Below are positions 17,962 through 26,470 of a stretch of 64,000 nucleotides of DNA, in pieces. Within the stretch, counting starts at the first letter, position 1, and each line of letters begins with the position of its first letter. This stretch comes from Fusibacter ferrireducens (GTDB taxonomy: Bacteria; Bacillota; Clostridia; Peptostreptococcales; Acidaminobacteraceae): contig NZ_JADKNH010000004.1 in assembly GCF_015352425.1 (NCBI RefSeq), positions 144,013 through 208,012 on the forward strand, read 5' to 3'. The notes beneath the pieces were generated by a model, which was given only the letters and a program-made list of their open reading frames with translations, was not told the DNA's origin and did no database searches. The position numbers and the translations under genes are program-made.

Positions 17962-18465
17962 TTATTCGCTCCTTTCGCTATTTTTACAGGTTTCGATAAT
18001 ATTAGCCACATCAGAAGCTTTGACATGACCGAACACTTTATCGTTGATCATAACCACAGGTGCAAGTCCACAGGCACCTATACAACGGACGTCGTTCATT
18101 GTGAAGAGACCATCAGGTGTCGTTTCGCCAAATTTGACACCAAGTTGTTTTGTAAATTCATCGACAACTTTATCAACGCCCTTGACGAAGCAAGCTGTTC
18201 CCATGCAGACACTAACTGTGAATTCACCGCGCTTTTCTTGCGTAAAATAGGAATAAAAACTAACAACACCATAAACCTTTGATGCAGGAATGTTGAGCTT
18301 ACGAGCAACATAGAGTTGTAGCTCGCTTGGTAAGTACCCGAATAGATCTTGAGCTCTATGAAGCACCGCAATAAGGCCATCTTTCTTTGATACCTGTGCA
18401 TCAATGAAAGCATCTAATGCTTCAAGTTTTTCTTTAGCGTTGTCAAGACTAAAAACATCTGCCAT
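17962..18465 (-). CDS. hydC: NuoE-like hydrogenase subunit (HydC)
   Basis: A 167-residue NuoE/24-kDa family protein. The [2Fe-2S] ligands are in CMGTACFVKG and VRCIGACGLAPV. The helical N-terminus includes LFGYLPSELQ. The ATG at 18465 is chosen over 18498 since AAAGGATGG lies eight bases before it. It is the first gene of the four-gene hydrogenase operon on the minus strand. HydC forms the NADH-oxidising module with HydB. Confidence 0.9.
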   Translation of the reverse strand: MADVFSLDNAKEKLEALDAFIDAQVSKKDGLIAVLHRAQDLFGYLPSELQLYVARKLNIPASKVYGVVSFYSYFTQEKRGEFTVSVCMGTACFVKGVDKVVDEFTKQLGVKFGETTPDGLFTMNDVRCIGACGLAPVVMINDKVFGHVKASDVANIIETCKNSERSE

Positions 18466-18723
18466 AAATAAACCATCCTTTCTAATTTCGCTGCTCAATT
18501 AACACAAATGATTGCAATTCGTTAAAATTTAGACGGATCACAAATTATTTTTACCCAAAAAAAAGGCGTTCATACAAAAAAATATGCACAAATTATTGTG
18601 ATCTCTCTTTTTGATTGTTAGAGAGCTCATTTTGATACAAATATGAAAACAGCACCCAAAGCAGGAAACTTGGATGCCGTTTTATTTTTATGGATGCCGT
18701 TTAAATTTATAATGGGTCATTTT

Positions 18724-20658
18724 TTATTTTCCAGAAATGGCTGTTCGATAGTAATACTGCACGGTTAACAAATAGAAACACAGATAAATGAAAATGTACA
18801 TGCCCACCGATATGAGGATAGGTGTTATAAGTGAAGATGTCATAAGGGATTCAAAGGCACGCAGTGCAAAGAGTGAGTGCAAGATACCGAGTATGATCGG
18901 CAAAGTGAACATCGCAGCCATTTGCTTATAGATCGCTTGTTTAATCATGGGGTGGCTATAGCCAATTTTTCTCATAATCGTGTACTTGGGTTGATCTTCC
19001 TCAGCCTCATTGATCATTTTAAAGTAGAGGATGGAACCGGTTAAAATCAAAAAGACAATGCCCATAAAAATACCTGCAAATAGCATAAGACCCTTCATAT
19101 CTCCAAGAGATATATATGTTCTATAAAAGCTATGAAGTTTTACACCATCATACTTATTGATGATAGTCCCTAAATCTGCCTCAAGTTGTTTGACGCTTTT
19201 GTCATTTTGTACGGTATATGCATGGAAATAGGTCTTCAAAGGCGAATTGAGATGATTATAGCTTTCATCGTTCATAATATAAATGGGTGGTTCCATCTGT
19301 GAGGTCAAATAATAAGGCAATACATCGGTAATTTTAAGGTCATGTGTAGTCTGATTAGACGTGTAGATTTGTTTAATACTACTATAACTGTACCAACCTC
19401 TTGCAGCATATGGGTCCATCGCAATAAATTCACCTTGGGGTACAGAAATTTCATTGAGATGGTGACTTTTAAGGTAAAGATTTGCAGTGGATTCAGATAT
19501 AAACCAAGCATCTCGCTGTGCATCGAGAGCAAAATTATCGACTGCATCTGATTTCGAACCTGCGGAGACAATCTCAACTGGAACATATGAAACTTCAATT
19601 TGGTAATCATAAACCAATGGATGACCAGAGTTTTCGATTGCATTTATAAAAGCAGGTGCGATTTCGTTATCTTGACTTAAATCATCATATTGATAGATAT
19701 ATGAATGTGGATAACGTTCATGCGTACTTTGATCATAATTAAAGAAAAATGAATAGCAGACGCCAAAAGCGGTTAAAGTCGTGGCGCTGAGTATGGCAAT
19801 TAAAGCCAATGTTCGTGCATGTGTTTTAATGCGATAGACAATGTTTGAAACCGCAATGAGGTGATCACCTTTGTAATAAAAACCTTCAAATCTTTTGAGT
19901 GTTTTTGTAAAAGTCACAACCACTGATGAAAAGAGTCCAAAAGTGCCTAAGATCACCAGAATTAAAACGGCAAGTGCAATAAGGGCTAAATGTTGATTGA
20001 GCATATGTTGAGATAGATAATACCCTACACCTAAACATAGAATAGAAGCTATGGATAAAATAAAACTCGTCTTGGGTTCCTGTTCCACTTTTTTAGAGGC
20101 AGAAAAGAGTTCTATGATTTGAAATCGATAAATGAGTGATGCACTGTGAAATGAAGCAATCACAAAGAGAATCACAAATATAATACCTGTGTCCAGGACC
20201 GCTTGAAAAGGCACTGAAAAGCCCACTTCAACAGGAATCTCCATAAGCTTTAGGACCAACATCATAAAGAATTTAGAAAAGAGGATACCGATTAAGATGC
20301 CCAAAGTAAGACTTAAAACCATTACGAGCATATTTTCGAAAAAGAGCATTCTGGCAACTCTCTTTTTCGGAACGCCAAGTAAAGTATAGAGTGCCACTTC
20401 TTTTTTTCTCTTCTTAGTGAAAAAGGCATTACAGTACCATATGAAAACAGCGGAGAATAAGACAAGAACTACGCTGGACATGTTCATAATCACTAGAAAT
20501 TTCAAAGAAGTGTCTGAGGCAAACATGATTTTTGAATTGTATTTAATGGAACAGAAAATGTAGTAAAAAGTGATGGCGATTGTAACTGAAAAAATATAGA
20601 GTAGATAGTTTTTAAAGTTACGGTGAATATTCTTAAGCGCTAAACTAGAGAAGGTCAT
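18724..20658 (-). CDS. bceB: Bce-type ABC transporter permease (antimicrobial peptide sensing and resistance)
   Basis: A 644-residue permease with ten hydrophobic segments and a large extracellular domain of roughly 200 residues (about 300-510) between the seventh and eighth segments, which is the hallmark of BceB/VraG/YtsD permeases. FtsX-like blocks lie at both ends. The ATG at 20658 is chosen since GGAGGTGG precedes it; the gene overlaps the end of bceA by 14 bases. With BceA and the sensor kinase it senses cell-wall-active peptides such as bacitracin or lantibiotics and removes them from their lipid targets. Confidence 0.88.
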   Translation of the reverse strand: MTFSSLALKNIHRNFKNYLLYIFSVTIAITFYYIFCSIKYNSKIMFASDTSLKFLVIMNMSSVVLVLFSAVFIWYCNAFFTKKRKKEVALYTLLGVPKKRVARMLFFENMLVMVLSLTLGILIGILFSKFFMMLVLKLMEIPVEVGFSVPFQAVLDTGIIFVILFVIASFHSASLIYRFQIIELFSASKKVEQEPKTSFILSIASILCLGVGYYLSQHMLNQHLALIALAVLILVILGTFGLFSSVVVTFTKTLKRFEGFYYKGDHLIAVSNIVYRIKTHARTLALIAILSATTLTAFGVCYSFFFNYDQSTHERYPHSYIYQYDDLSQDNEIAPAFINAIENSGHPLVYDYQIEVSYVPVEIVSAGSKSDAVDNFALDAQRDAWFISESTANLYLKSHHLNEISVPQGEFIAMDPYAARGWYSYSSIKQIYTSNQTTHDLKITDVLPYYLTSQMEPPIYIMNDESYNHLNSPLKTYFHAYTVQNDKSVKQLEADLGTIINKYDGVKLHSFYRTYISLGDMKGLMLFAGIFMGIVFLILTGSILYFKMINEAEEDQPKYTIMRKIGYSHPMIKQAIYKQMAAMFTLPIILGILHSLFALRAFESLMTSSLITPILISVGMYIFIYLCFYLLTVQYYYRTAISGK

Positions 20659-21409
20659 TGATACCACCTCCAAGAGCCCCTAATGTGGATATAATCTTGT
20701 TGTAAAAGGGCTTTCGGTTGCCATCGCTGTAGATTTCCGTGAATGTTTTGCCATCTTTGATGAAGATAATACGATCACAATAACTTGCAGCATAGGGATC
20801 ATGGGTTACCATTAAAATCGTTGCATTTTGAGTCGTATTGAGTGTTCTTATGGATTCCAGCAGTTTTTGAGAAGACTTGGAATCCAATGCCCCAGTGGGT
20901 TCATCTGCAAGAATAAGTCTGGGTCTGTTAATCATCGCCCTTGCAGCAGCAGTTCTTTGTTTTTGACCTCCAGAGATTTCGCTTGGGTACTTGTGAAGAA
21001 TATCTGTTATACCAAGTAATTTAGAGGCATTTTCAATGCGCGTCTTAATTTCAAGTGAAGGAACTTTGCCAATGGCAAGTGGCAATAAAATATTTTCTTT
21101 TACATTTAAAGTATCCAAGAGATTAAAATCTTGAAAAATAAAACCGAGTTTTTCGCGTCTGAAATCTGAAAGCGCTTTCTTCTTAATGGTAGAAATATCT
21201 GTTTGTTCGTAGAGAATTCTACCAGACGTGGGTGTATCAATGGTGGAAATTACATTTAAAAGAGTGCTTTTTCCACTACCTGAAGGGCCCATAATGCCTA
21301 AGAATTCACCTTCATGAACTTCAAACGAAAAATGATCCAATGCCAAAGTTTGATTGTTTTTTGAACCATAAATTTTAGTGATGTTTTCCGCACACAGTAT
21401 GTTGGTCAT
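20645..21409 (-). CDS. bceA: Bce-type ABC transporter ATP-binding protein
   Basis: A 254-residue ATPase of the MacB/BceA group. Walker A is GPSGSGKST, the Q-loop is FIFQDFNLLDTL, the signature is ISGGQKQR, and Walker B is LILADEPTGALDSK. The start has AAAAGGAGC upstream. Its promoter region carries a matching BceR box at 21527-21546. It is transcribed after the gap from bceRS and overlaps bceB. Confidence 0.93.
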   Translation of the reverse strand: MTNILCAENITKIYGSKNNQTLALDHFSFEVHEGEFLGIMGPSGSGKSTLLNVISTIDTPTSGRILYEQTDISTIKKKALSDFRREKLGFIFQDFNLLDTLNVKENILLPLAIGKVPSLEIKTRIENASKLLGITDILHKYPSEISGGQKQRTAAARAMINRPRLILADEPTGALDSKSSQKLLESIRTLNTTQNATILMVTHDPYAASYCDRIIFIKDGKTFTEIYSDGNRKPFYNKIISTLGALGGGINDLL

Positions 21410-21526
21410 GATTTGCTCCTTTTCAAAATATAAAATGACGATATTTGTATTTTTGTTATTCTCTATTTTCAGTATAAAGGTATACAGGGTTTCAAACCAT
21501 CGAATGAACTTACAAATAGTTGTGCT

Positions 21527-21546
21527 ATCTTACACTTGTGTAAGAT
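21527..21546. promoter_or_regulatory. BceR-type binding site upstream of bceAB
   Basis: ATCTTACACTTGTGTAAGAT is a perfect 9-base inverted repeat with a 2-base centre. It contains TTACA-CTTG-TGTAA, an exact match to the TNACA-N4-TGTAA motif described for BceR-like regulators. It lies about 120 bases upstream of bceA and 29 bases after the bceS stop. Confidence 0.75.
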
Positions 21547-21574
21547 TCAAAATCCAAATAGTAAATATGCCATT

Positions 21575-22576
21575 TTAAGCTTTAAAAAGAGAGATGTCAT
21601 GATAATCGTTGGGAAGTTTAAATCTCAGAGAGGCAGTGGTAAGATCGTCTTCAGAAGTGATCCATAGATCATGGCCTAATTTATCGCAAGATTTTTTTGC
21701 AAGATAGAGTCCCATTCCCGTGGATTGATTTTGAGAGCGCACATTTGAACCAGTGAAACCTCTGTTGAAGATTCGAGGGATATCAGCAGGTGCAATGCCT
21801 ACGCCTTGATTTTGAATCTTGAGAACACAGAATTGATCTGTACATGTCGTTTTAATTGTGAGTTTAGACTTTGGATCTGCATATTTAATTGCATTTGAAA
21901 TCAGTTGATCCAAAATGAATCTCAGCCATTTATCATCTGTGAGTACATCGACAGGCTCTATATTAAGTTCAAGCTGTAGAGCTTTTAAAATGAACGAAGA
22001 TTTGAACTGCTTAAAGGCACGATTAAATACATTGTTTAAAGCATGTGGCTTGATGTGGTAATCATCTGAAAAGCTTTCAAGGCGCGCGTAAAAGAGCGTT
22101 TGATTAATGTAATATGCCATACTGTCAATTTCTTTGTTTAAATTTTGATGTGCGGTATCATAAGGCAACTCCTCAAGGAGCATCTTTGCTGCTGAGAGTG
22201 GTGTCTTAATACCGTGGACCCAGCTGTTTATAAAATCTCTAAAGTTCAGCTGTTCCAGTTGATGTTTAGTGATGGCATCATCTTTTTGACGCGCGGTTTC
22301 TTGCATGCGCAATATGGCCTTGCTGGTGACGGGGTCCAGTGTGGCAGGAGGATCAAAGTCAAAATGATCTAGCCAGTTGAGGTTGGATTTAAACTTTTGA
22401 TAATCCCAAAGGAAAAATAAAATCGTCCAAAAGCCTACAAGTCCGTTGATGTAGACAATACTGGAAACTGTGATTTTTACAAGGGGGTCCAGCATAAAAA
22501 TAGAAGATATTGTAATGACGATGACCAGTTGAAGTAATAATAGATTTTTACGATATTTAAAGTAGTTTTTGAGCAT
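21575..22576 (-). CDS. bceS: Intramembrane-sensing histidine kinase, BceS type
   Basis: A 333-residue kinase with two N-terminal membrane helices (about residues 12-30 and 36-56) and almost no extracellular loop, as in BceS-type kinases that rely on the transporter for sensing. The H-box is SWVHGIKTPLS, the N-box is LDQLISNAIKYAD, and the G-box is STGMGLYLAKK. It overlaps the response regulator gene by 20 bases and is followed by bceAB. Confidence 0.9.
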   Translation of the reverse strand: MLKNYFKYRKNLLLLQLVIVITISSIFMLDPLVKITVSSIVYINGLVGFWTILFFLWDYQKFKSNLNWLDHFDFDPPATLDPVTSKAILRMQETARQKDDAITKHQLEQLNFRDFINSWVHGIKTPLSAAKMLLEELPYDTAHQNLNKEIDSMAYYINQTLFYARLESFSDDYHIKPHALNNVFNRAFKQFKSSFILKALQLELNIEPVDVLTDDKWLRFILDQLISNAIKYADPKSKLTIKTTCTDQFCVLKIQNQGVGIAPADIPRIFNRGFTGSNVRSQNQSTGMGLYLAKKSCDKLGHDLWITSEDDLTTASLRFKLPNDYHDISLFKA

Positions 22577-23246
22577 TTATGGCGTACCCTTGTCCTTTCT
22601 TGGTTTGTAACCAATCGGTTAATGACAATGATTCTAATTTCTTTCGAAGACGATTGATGTTAACGGTGAGCGTGTTGTCGTCGACGAAACTTTCGTGATC
22701 CCATAAGGTGCGCATAATGTCTTCTCTTGTGACCACTTGTGGTGCTTTTTCTATGAGACGCTTTAAGATTCGGAGTTCGTTCTTAGTGAGTGAGATTGTG
22801 GCATCAAAGTAAGTTGCGGTCATTTGATCCAGATTGAGTATGAGATGGTCGTATTCAAGGAGTGCAAGTGTGTTCTCTTGATACGCGTAACTTCTTCGGA
22901 GCAGTGCGGTAATTTTGGCCAGTAACAGATTGAGATCAAAAGGTTTTGTGATATAGTCATCTGCGCCTAGATTGATCGCCATGATGATGTCCATGTTGCT
23001 ATCTCGAGAGGACATAAAGAGTATGGGCAATGTGGCGTGTTCTCTGATTTTCTGGCAAAAGTAATAACCATCAAATTTAGGAAGTGTGATATCCATAAGA
23101 ATTAGATGCGGTGAAAAGGTGATAAAGTGTTCCAGGACATTGTCAAAGTCAGTGACAATAGAAGCTTCATAACCCCATTTTTCAAGTGTATTTTTAAGTG
23201 TGGATGCAATTGTAAAATCGTCTTCTACTACCATGATTTTATACAT
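22557..23246 (-). CDS. bceR: OmpR-family response regulator, BceR type
   Basis: A 229-residue regulator. The receiver domain has VVEDD at residues 5-9, the phospho-acceptor Asp in LILMDITLPKFDG, and the conserved Lys in YITKPFD. The C-terminal winged helix has LTKNELRILKRL and DDNTLTVNINRLRKKL. The ATG at 23246 is chosen because AGGAGG lies six bases upstream; a longer frame to 23318 has no such site. It is the likely protein that binds the palindrome at 21527. Confidence 0.9.
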   Translation of the reverse strand: MYKIMVVEDDFTIASTLKNTLEKWGYEASIVTDFDNVLEHFITFSPHLILMDITLPKFDGYYFCQKIREHATLPILFMSSRDSNMDIIMAINLGADDYITKPFDLNLLLAKITALLRRSYAYQENTLALLEYDHLILNLDQMTATYFDATISLTKNELRILKRLIEKAPQVVTREDIMRTLWDHESFVDDNTLTVNINRLRKKLESLSLTDWLQTKKGQGYAINAQKLL

Positions 23247-23441
23247 TTTTACCTCCTGATATTTAAAACAAATTTGAGGGATGGTCTTTAGTAGTATTAT
23301 ACTGAATTTTAGATTCAATAGGCGCGTTTTAATTGAATTTTAAGATTGGGGGTTAAAATTTGATTTCAGACATTTAATTTAGGCTGTGGTATAATGATTT
23401 CAATAATAGGATGAATTCTAGGGTGAGTTGAGGTTGATAAA

Positions 23442-24089
23442 ATGTCAATTGCGGTTGAAAAGAGGTCCATCAAAGAAGCACTTAAAGAAAAATGGCAATA
23501 TATGACTGGAGGCATTTATATGCCTAAGGCACTATTGGAAACCAAAGGGGAGTTGCTCGTACATATAAGCGATACGCCTTTAATGAGTTATGCTGCCATC
23601 AGTCATCTTTTAAAGAGACTTAATCCTAAATGGATTATTCATACTGGAGATTTGGTGGATAACATCAAACTGGAACTGTCCTTTTCAAAAATTGATCTGT
23701 ATAGAAAACACCTTGTGAAGTTAACAAGAATGTTAGAAATGTCCAACAGTGAGGTATATATATCATTGGGAAATCACGATCATTATGATTCCATAATGGC
23801 TCTTAACACCCCATTTCATATTTGTAAAAAGGCAGAAACTTTAAAATTGGGAACATTTACAATAGCTTATAGCCATTATATTGAACTTTTAAACGATTAT
23901 GAGGCGAATATTTATCTCTTTGGGCACAATAAGTATAAAAAAACAGAAGTGAACAATGATGGGAAAATTTATTTAAATGGGTTAGAGCAAATTACAGTGA
24001 TGGATATTACCAATAAGCAGTACTTTTTTTTAAGATATCCCATTGGGACGGACGATTCAAGAATGCTTCGAATGAGGATTGGTATATAG
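23442..24089 (+). CDS. Calcineurin-like phosphoesterase fold protein, motifs partly degenerate
   Basis: A 215-residue protein. HTGDLVDN (about residue 66) and LGNHDHYD (about 108) are the GDxxD and GNHD motifs of metallophosphoesterases. The first motif is HISDTP, in which the usual D-x-H pattern is not kept, and the last is FGHNKYKK in place of GHxH. SHYIELL may be the His between them. So part of the di-metal site is altered and activity is uncertain. It is 46 bases upstream of the 337-residue unknown gene on the same strand. Confidence 0.7.
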   Translation: MSIAVEKRSIKEALKEKWQYMTGGIYMPKALLETKGELLVHISDTPLMSYAAISHLLKRLNPKWIIHTGDLVDNIKLELSFSKIDLYRKHLVKLTRMLEMSNSEVYISLGNHDHYDSIMALNTPFHICKKAETLKLGTFTIAYSHYIELLNDYEANIYLFGHNKYKKTEVNNDGKIYLNGLEQITVMDITNKQYFFLRYPIGTDDSRMLRMRIGI

Positions 24090-24135
24090 AAGTGTAATGA
24101 AGCGCACAATATAATGAAGTGAAGGAGAAAATCAT

Positions 24136-25149
24136 ATGATGTCATTTGTCAGAAGTGGTCCTAAGGTACTCATTATTGAGCCTGAAAATGAAATGCATTT
24201 TAAGCAGTTCATTATAAAACATTTTGAAAGTAAGTTGTTACATGAAACGGTTTTAACTTTCAATGATGCGATCTCAGAAATGAATCAGCACCAAACCCTT
24301 GTTTATCTCGCAGATAATGCAAAAGAGAATATTCAAAAATTTAATCGTGAGAAGTGCATCATCATCAATGAAGGGGCCCAAAATTTTCTTATGTTTGCCA
24401 TTAATCAGAATATGGCTTCTGAGATTAGACAGGTTAGGAAAGCTTCACGAATTGTCATCATGCAAGTTATCAGCAATATGGATTCGACTATAGAAAATGT
24501 CGCAGATGATTTCGACGGTGTGATTGAACCCATCAAGGAAAGCTTCAATGGGCACACTCAGGGCACTGTGATTTGCTTCACTAAGGCCAATATCAATCAA
24601 AAGGTACAATTTAGTGATTTGTATGAGCGTGCTGTATTTACAGAGATTCATTTTTCTGAAGTGATTAAAACATTAGACAATCACTCTTTGAAGTATATCA
24701 ATAGAAATTTGGATAAACAGCAATGGTATGATTTGACGATTAAAATATACGATAGCTATGAGGCCTATAAACTGCAATATGATCGATTGATTCACGTACT
24801 CGACAAGCTTGGTGCAGGGATTATTCTAAGAGAAGGATGGGGAGAAGATGCCGCAAAAATTTTTCTCATTGTGGGCGTCTACAAGGTGACACTTTTTACG
24901 TACCTCACGCCACATGAGATCAAGGCGATATTGCTTGCGCTTGAATATCTAGAAAATGGCGAACGGATTGTTGATTACGACCTCTTTTATAAGAAGAAAA
25001 AAGTCCATTGGGATGAGATTAGAATTAAGGGGATCAAAGGCAAGGAAGCCCTTAGTTTGCACTACAGAAAAGAACTCTATAAGAAACTGGAGAAAAAAGA
25101 TATCGATAAATTATTGGATTTGGAAGAGTATATTTTTGTATCCCGTTAA
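24136..25149 (+). CDS. Hypothetical protein, 337 residues
   Basis: No family is recognised. The protein is soluble, mixed alpha/beta, with a hydrophobic strand near the N-terminus (GPKVLIIEPE) followed by alternating helices, and a Lys-rich C-terminal part (RIKGIKGKEA to LEKKDIDKLL). No Cys pair or signal peptide is seen. GAAGGAG precedes the start. It lies 46 bases after the phosphoesterase-like gene, so the two may be co-transcribed, and is followed by a hairpin. Confidence 0.7.
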   Translation: MMSFVRSGPKVLIIEPENEMHFKQFIIKHFESKLLHETVLTFNDAISEMNQHQTLVYLADNAKENIQKFNREKCIIINEGAQNFLMFAINQNMASEIRQVRKASRIVIMQVISNMDSTIENVADDFDGVIEPIKESFNGHTQGTVICFTKANINQKVQFSDLYERAVFTEIHFSEVIKTLDNHSLKYINRNLDKQQWYDLTIKIYDSYEAYKLQYDRLIHVLDKLGAGIILREGWGEDAAKIFLIVGVYKVTLFTYLTPHEIKAILLALEYLENGERIVDYDLFYKKKKVHWDEIRIKGIKGKEALSLHYRKELYKKLEKKDIDKLLDLEEYIFVSR

Positions 25150-25189
25150 AGGGGAGTAAAGCTGGAAAGTAATATACTAAAGTATATTG

Positions 25190-25220
25190 AAATCACTTGA
25201 ATTTTTACTTCAAGTGATTT
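25190..25220. terminator. Hairpin after the 337-residue gene
   Basis: AAATCACTTGAA pairs perfectly with TTCAAGTGATTT across a 7-base loop. The following T run is weak. Another small perfect palindrome, AATATACT-AA-AGTATATT, lies just before it at about 25170-25187. Confidence 0.6.
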
Positions 25221-25233
25221 AGGTGTTGTTTTC

Positions 25234-25242
25234 AGATTTAAT
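25234..25242 (+). promoter_or_regulatory. Extended -10 promoter upstream of the 110-residue gene
   Basis: TGGTATAAT is a TGn-TATAAT element, 89 bases upstream of the start at 25331. It would give a leader RNA of about 80 bases. Confidence 0.5.
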
Positions 25243-25273
25243 TTGGTATAATGGAGTAAATAATATAGTAAGG

Positions 25274-25309
25274 CAAGATTAGAGGGTACAGAGCACCCAC
25301 GAAATCTTG
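25274..25309 (+). ncRNA. Structured leader of the 110-residue gene (class unknown)
   Basis: CAAGATT (25274-25280) pairs with AATCTTG (25303-25309), and inside it GGGT pairs with ACCC. The stem ends 11 bases before the GGAGG site and 21 before the start codon. No known riboswitch class was recognised from memory. A cis-acting RNA role is an inference from position and structure. Confidence 0.35.
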
Positions 25310-25330
25310 TAATGGACTTGGAGGATAAAG

Positions 25331-25663
25331 ATGAGCATAAAATATTCAGTTGTTGTAGTTGCTTATAAGGATGTTGCACCAGAAATTGAAGCAATTGTGA
25401 AAGAACACAGCATTAGAGAAATCAATGAACCTTCGGATATAGTTACATTTTGTAACTATGGCAGACAATTTAATCAGGATGCTAGAGCTTGTATCTATTT
25501 GGAATGGTATGAAAAAAATATACTCAAATATTTATCGGAAGGTTATGAAGTTGTATTACTTGAAATTCCTTATTCTTCAGATAAATCTGTCATGGAAGTA
25601 TTAAATACAATTGATGAAAAATTAGGAGAGAATCTGCTTGTAATTGAGCATGATGAAATTTAA
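25331..25663 (+). CDS. Hypothetical protein, 110 residues
   Basis: Small soluble protein with alternating strands and helices (SVVVVAYKDV, YEVVLLEIPY, ENLLVIEHD), perhaps a small alpha/beta fold. GGAGG lies six bases before the ATG. It has its own promoter and a hairpin-forming leader. A short GC hairpin with a T run follows at about 25729. Function unknown. Confidence 0.65.
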   Translation: MSIKYSVVVVAYKDVAPEIEAIVKEHSIREINEPSDIVTFCNYGRQFNQDARACIYLEWYEKNILKYLSEGYEVVLLEIPYSSDKSVMEVLNTIDEKLGENLLVIEHDEI

Positions 25664-25728
25664 TCTTCCCTTACAAAGCTTGCACAGGACAAAGGATTGG
25701 ATTTGAATTTTGTTACAGATTAGGAGAA

Positions 25729-25757
25729 TGCTGACGAGAATTTTTCGTTGGCTTTTT
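25729..25757 (+). terminator. Probable terminator before the metal-dependent hydrolase gene
   Basis: GCTGACGA and TCGTTGGC form a short stem with one mismatch, followed by TTTTTTT. Confidence 0.5.
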
Positions 25758-25783
25758 TTAGATTAAAAACGAGGAGGCATAAA

Positions 25784-26470
25784 ATGAAAATTACTTTTTT
25801 AGGACATGCGGCATTTTTAATAGAAACAGATCAGTTTAAACTTATGATAGATCCTTTTTTGGAAAATGGGATCACTAAAATGAAGGTGGAAAATTTCCCT
25901 GAAATAGACTATATTCTAGTGACACATGGGCATGGTGATCATATTGGCAGTACAGTTGAAATTGCAAAACAGACAGGGGCAACGGTCATTTTAAATCCAG
26001 AGCTGGCACATCATCTTCAAAAAGTTGGTGTAAAGACACACACCATGCATATAGGTGGCAAAAAAAGTTTTGAATTTGGAAGTGTGAAAATGATTCCTGC
26101 ATTGCATGGCTCTTCCATCATGATTGACGGTGAACCAAAAGAGGGTGGGAACCCTTGTGGGTTTCTTATTGAGATAGAAGGAAAGGCCATTTATCATGCT
26201 GGTGATACAGGGGTTTCTATTGAAATGCAATTGCTGGAATCGGAGAAAATTGATTTTGCAATGCTTCCAATTGGAGGTAATTTCACAATGGACATAAAGG
26301 ATGCGTTGAAAGCAGTCCAGATGATTAAACCTATAAAAGTGATGCCAATGCACTACAACACATTTCCAGTGATTCAAACCGATGTGTCTCTTTTCATGGA
26401 AGGCGTTAAGGCTTTAAAGTGTGGAACAGTCCCCATTTTATTAGAGGGAGACGCATCCTATGAATTATAA
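25784..26470 (+). CDS. Metal-dependent hydrolase, UPF0173 family (metallo-beta-lactamase fold)
   Basis: A 228-residue protein. THGHGDHIGS is the HxHxDH metal motif (about residue 54), followed by LHGSS and HAGDTG, and a C-terminal MPMHYNTFP. This matches the UPF0173 (YtkL/YddR-like) family of putative hydrolases. The ATG at 25784 follows GAGGAGG. The substrate is unknown. It overlaps truA by 11 bases, so the two are translationally coupled. Confidence 0.85.
   Translation: MKITFLGHAAFLIETDQFKLMIDPFLENGITKMKVENFPEIDYILVTHGHGDHIGSTVEIAKQTGATVILNPELAHHLQKVGVKTHTMHIGGKKSFEFGSVKMIPALHGSSIMIDGEPKEGGNPCGFLIEIEGKAIYHAGDTGVSIEMQLLESEKIDFAMLPIGGNFTMDIKDALKAVQMIKPIKVMPMHYNTFPVIQTDVSLFMEGVKALKCGTVPILLEGDASYEL

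Noticed and set aside
18466-18600. Rex-type operator upstream of hydC
   Set aside because: TTGTG and TTAA fragments occur, but no palindrome close to TTGTTAA-N4-TTAACAA could be found.
18671-18702. Direct repeat of TGGATGCCGTTT (twice) before the hydrogenase operon
   Set aside because: Two short units only, no pairing or known motif; likely chance or slippage.
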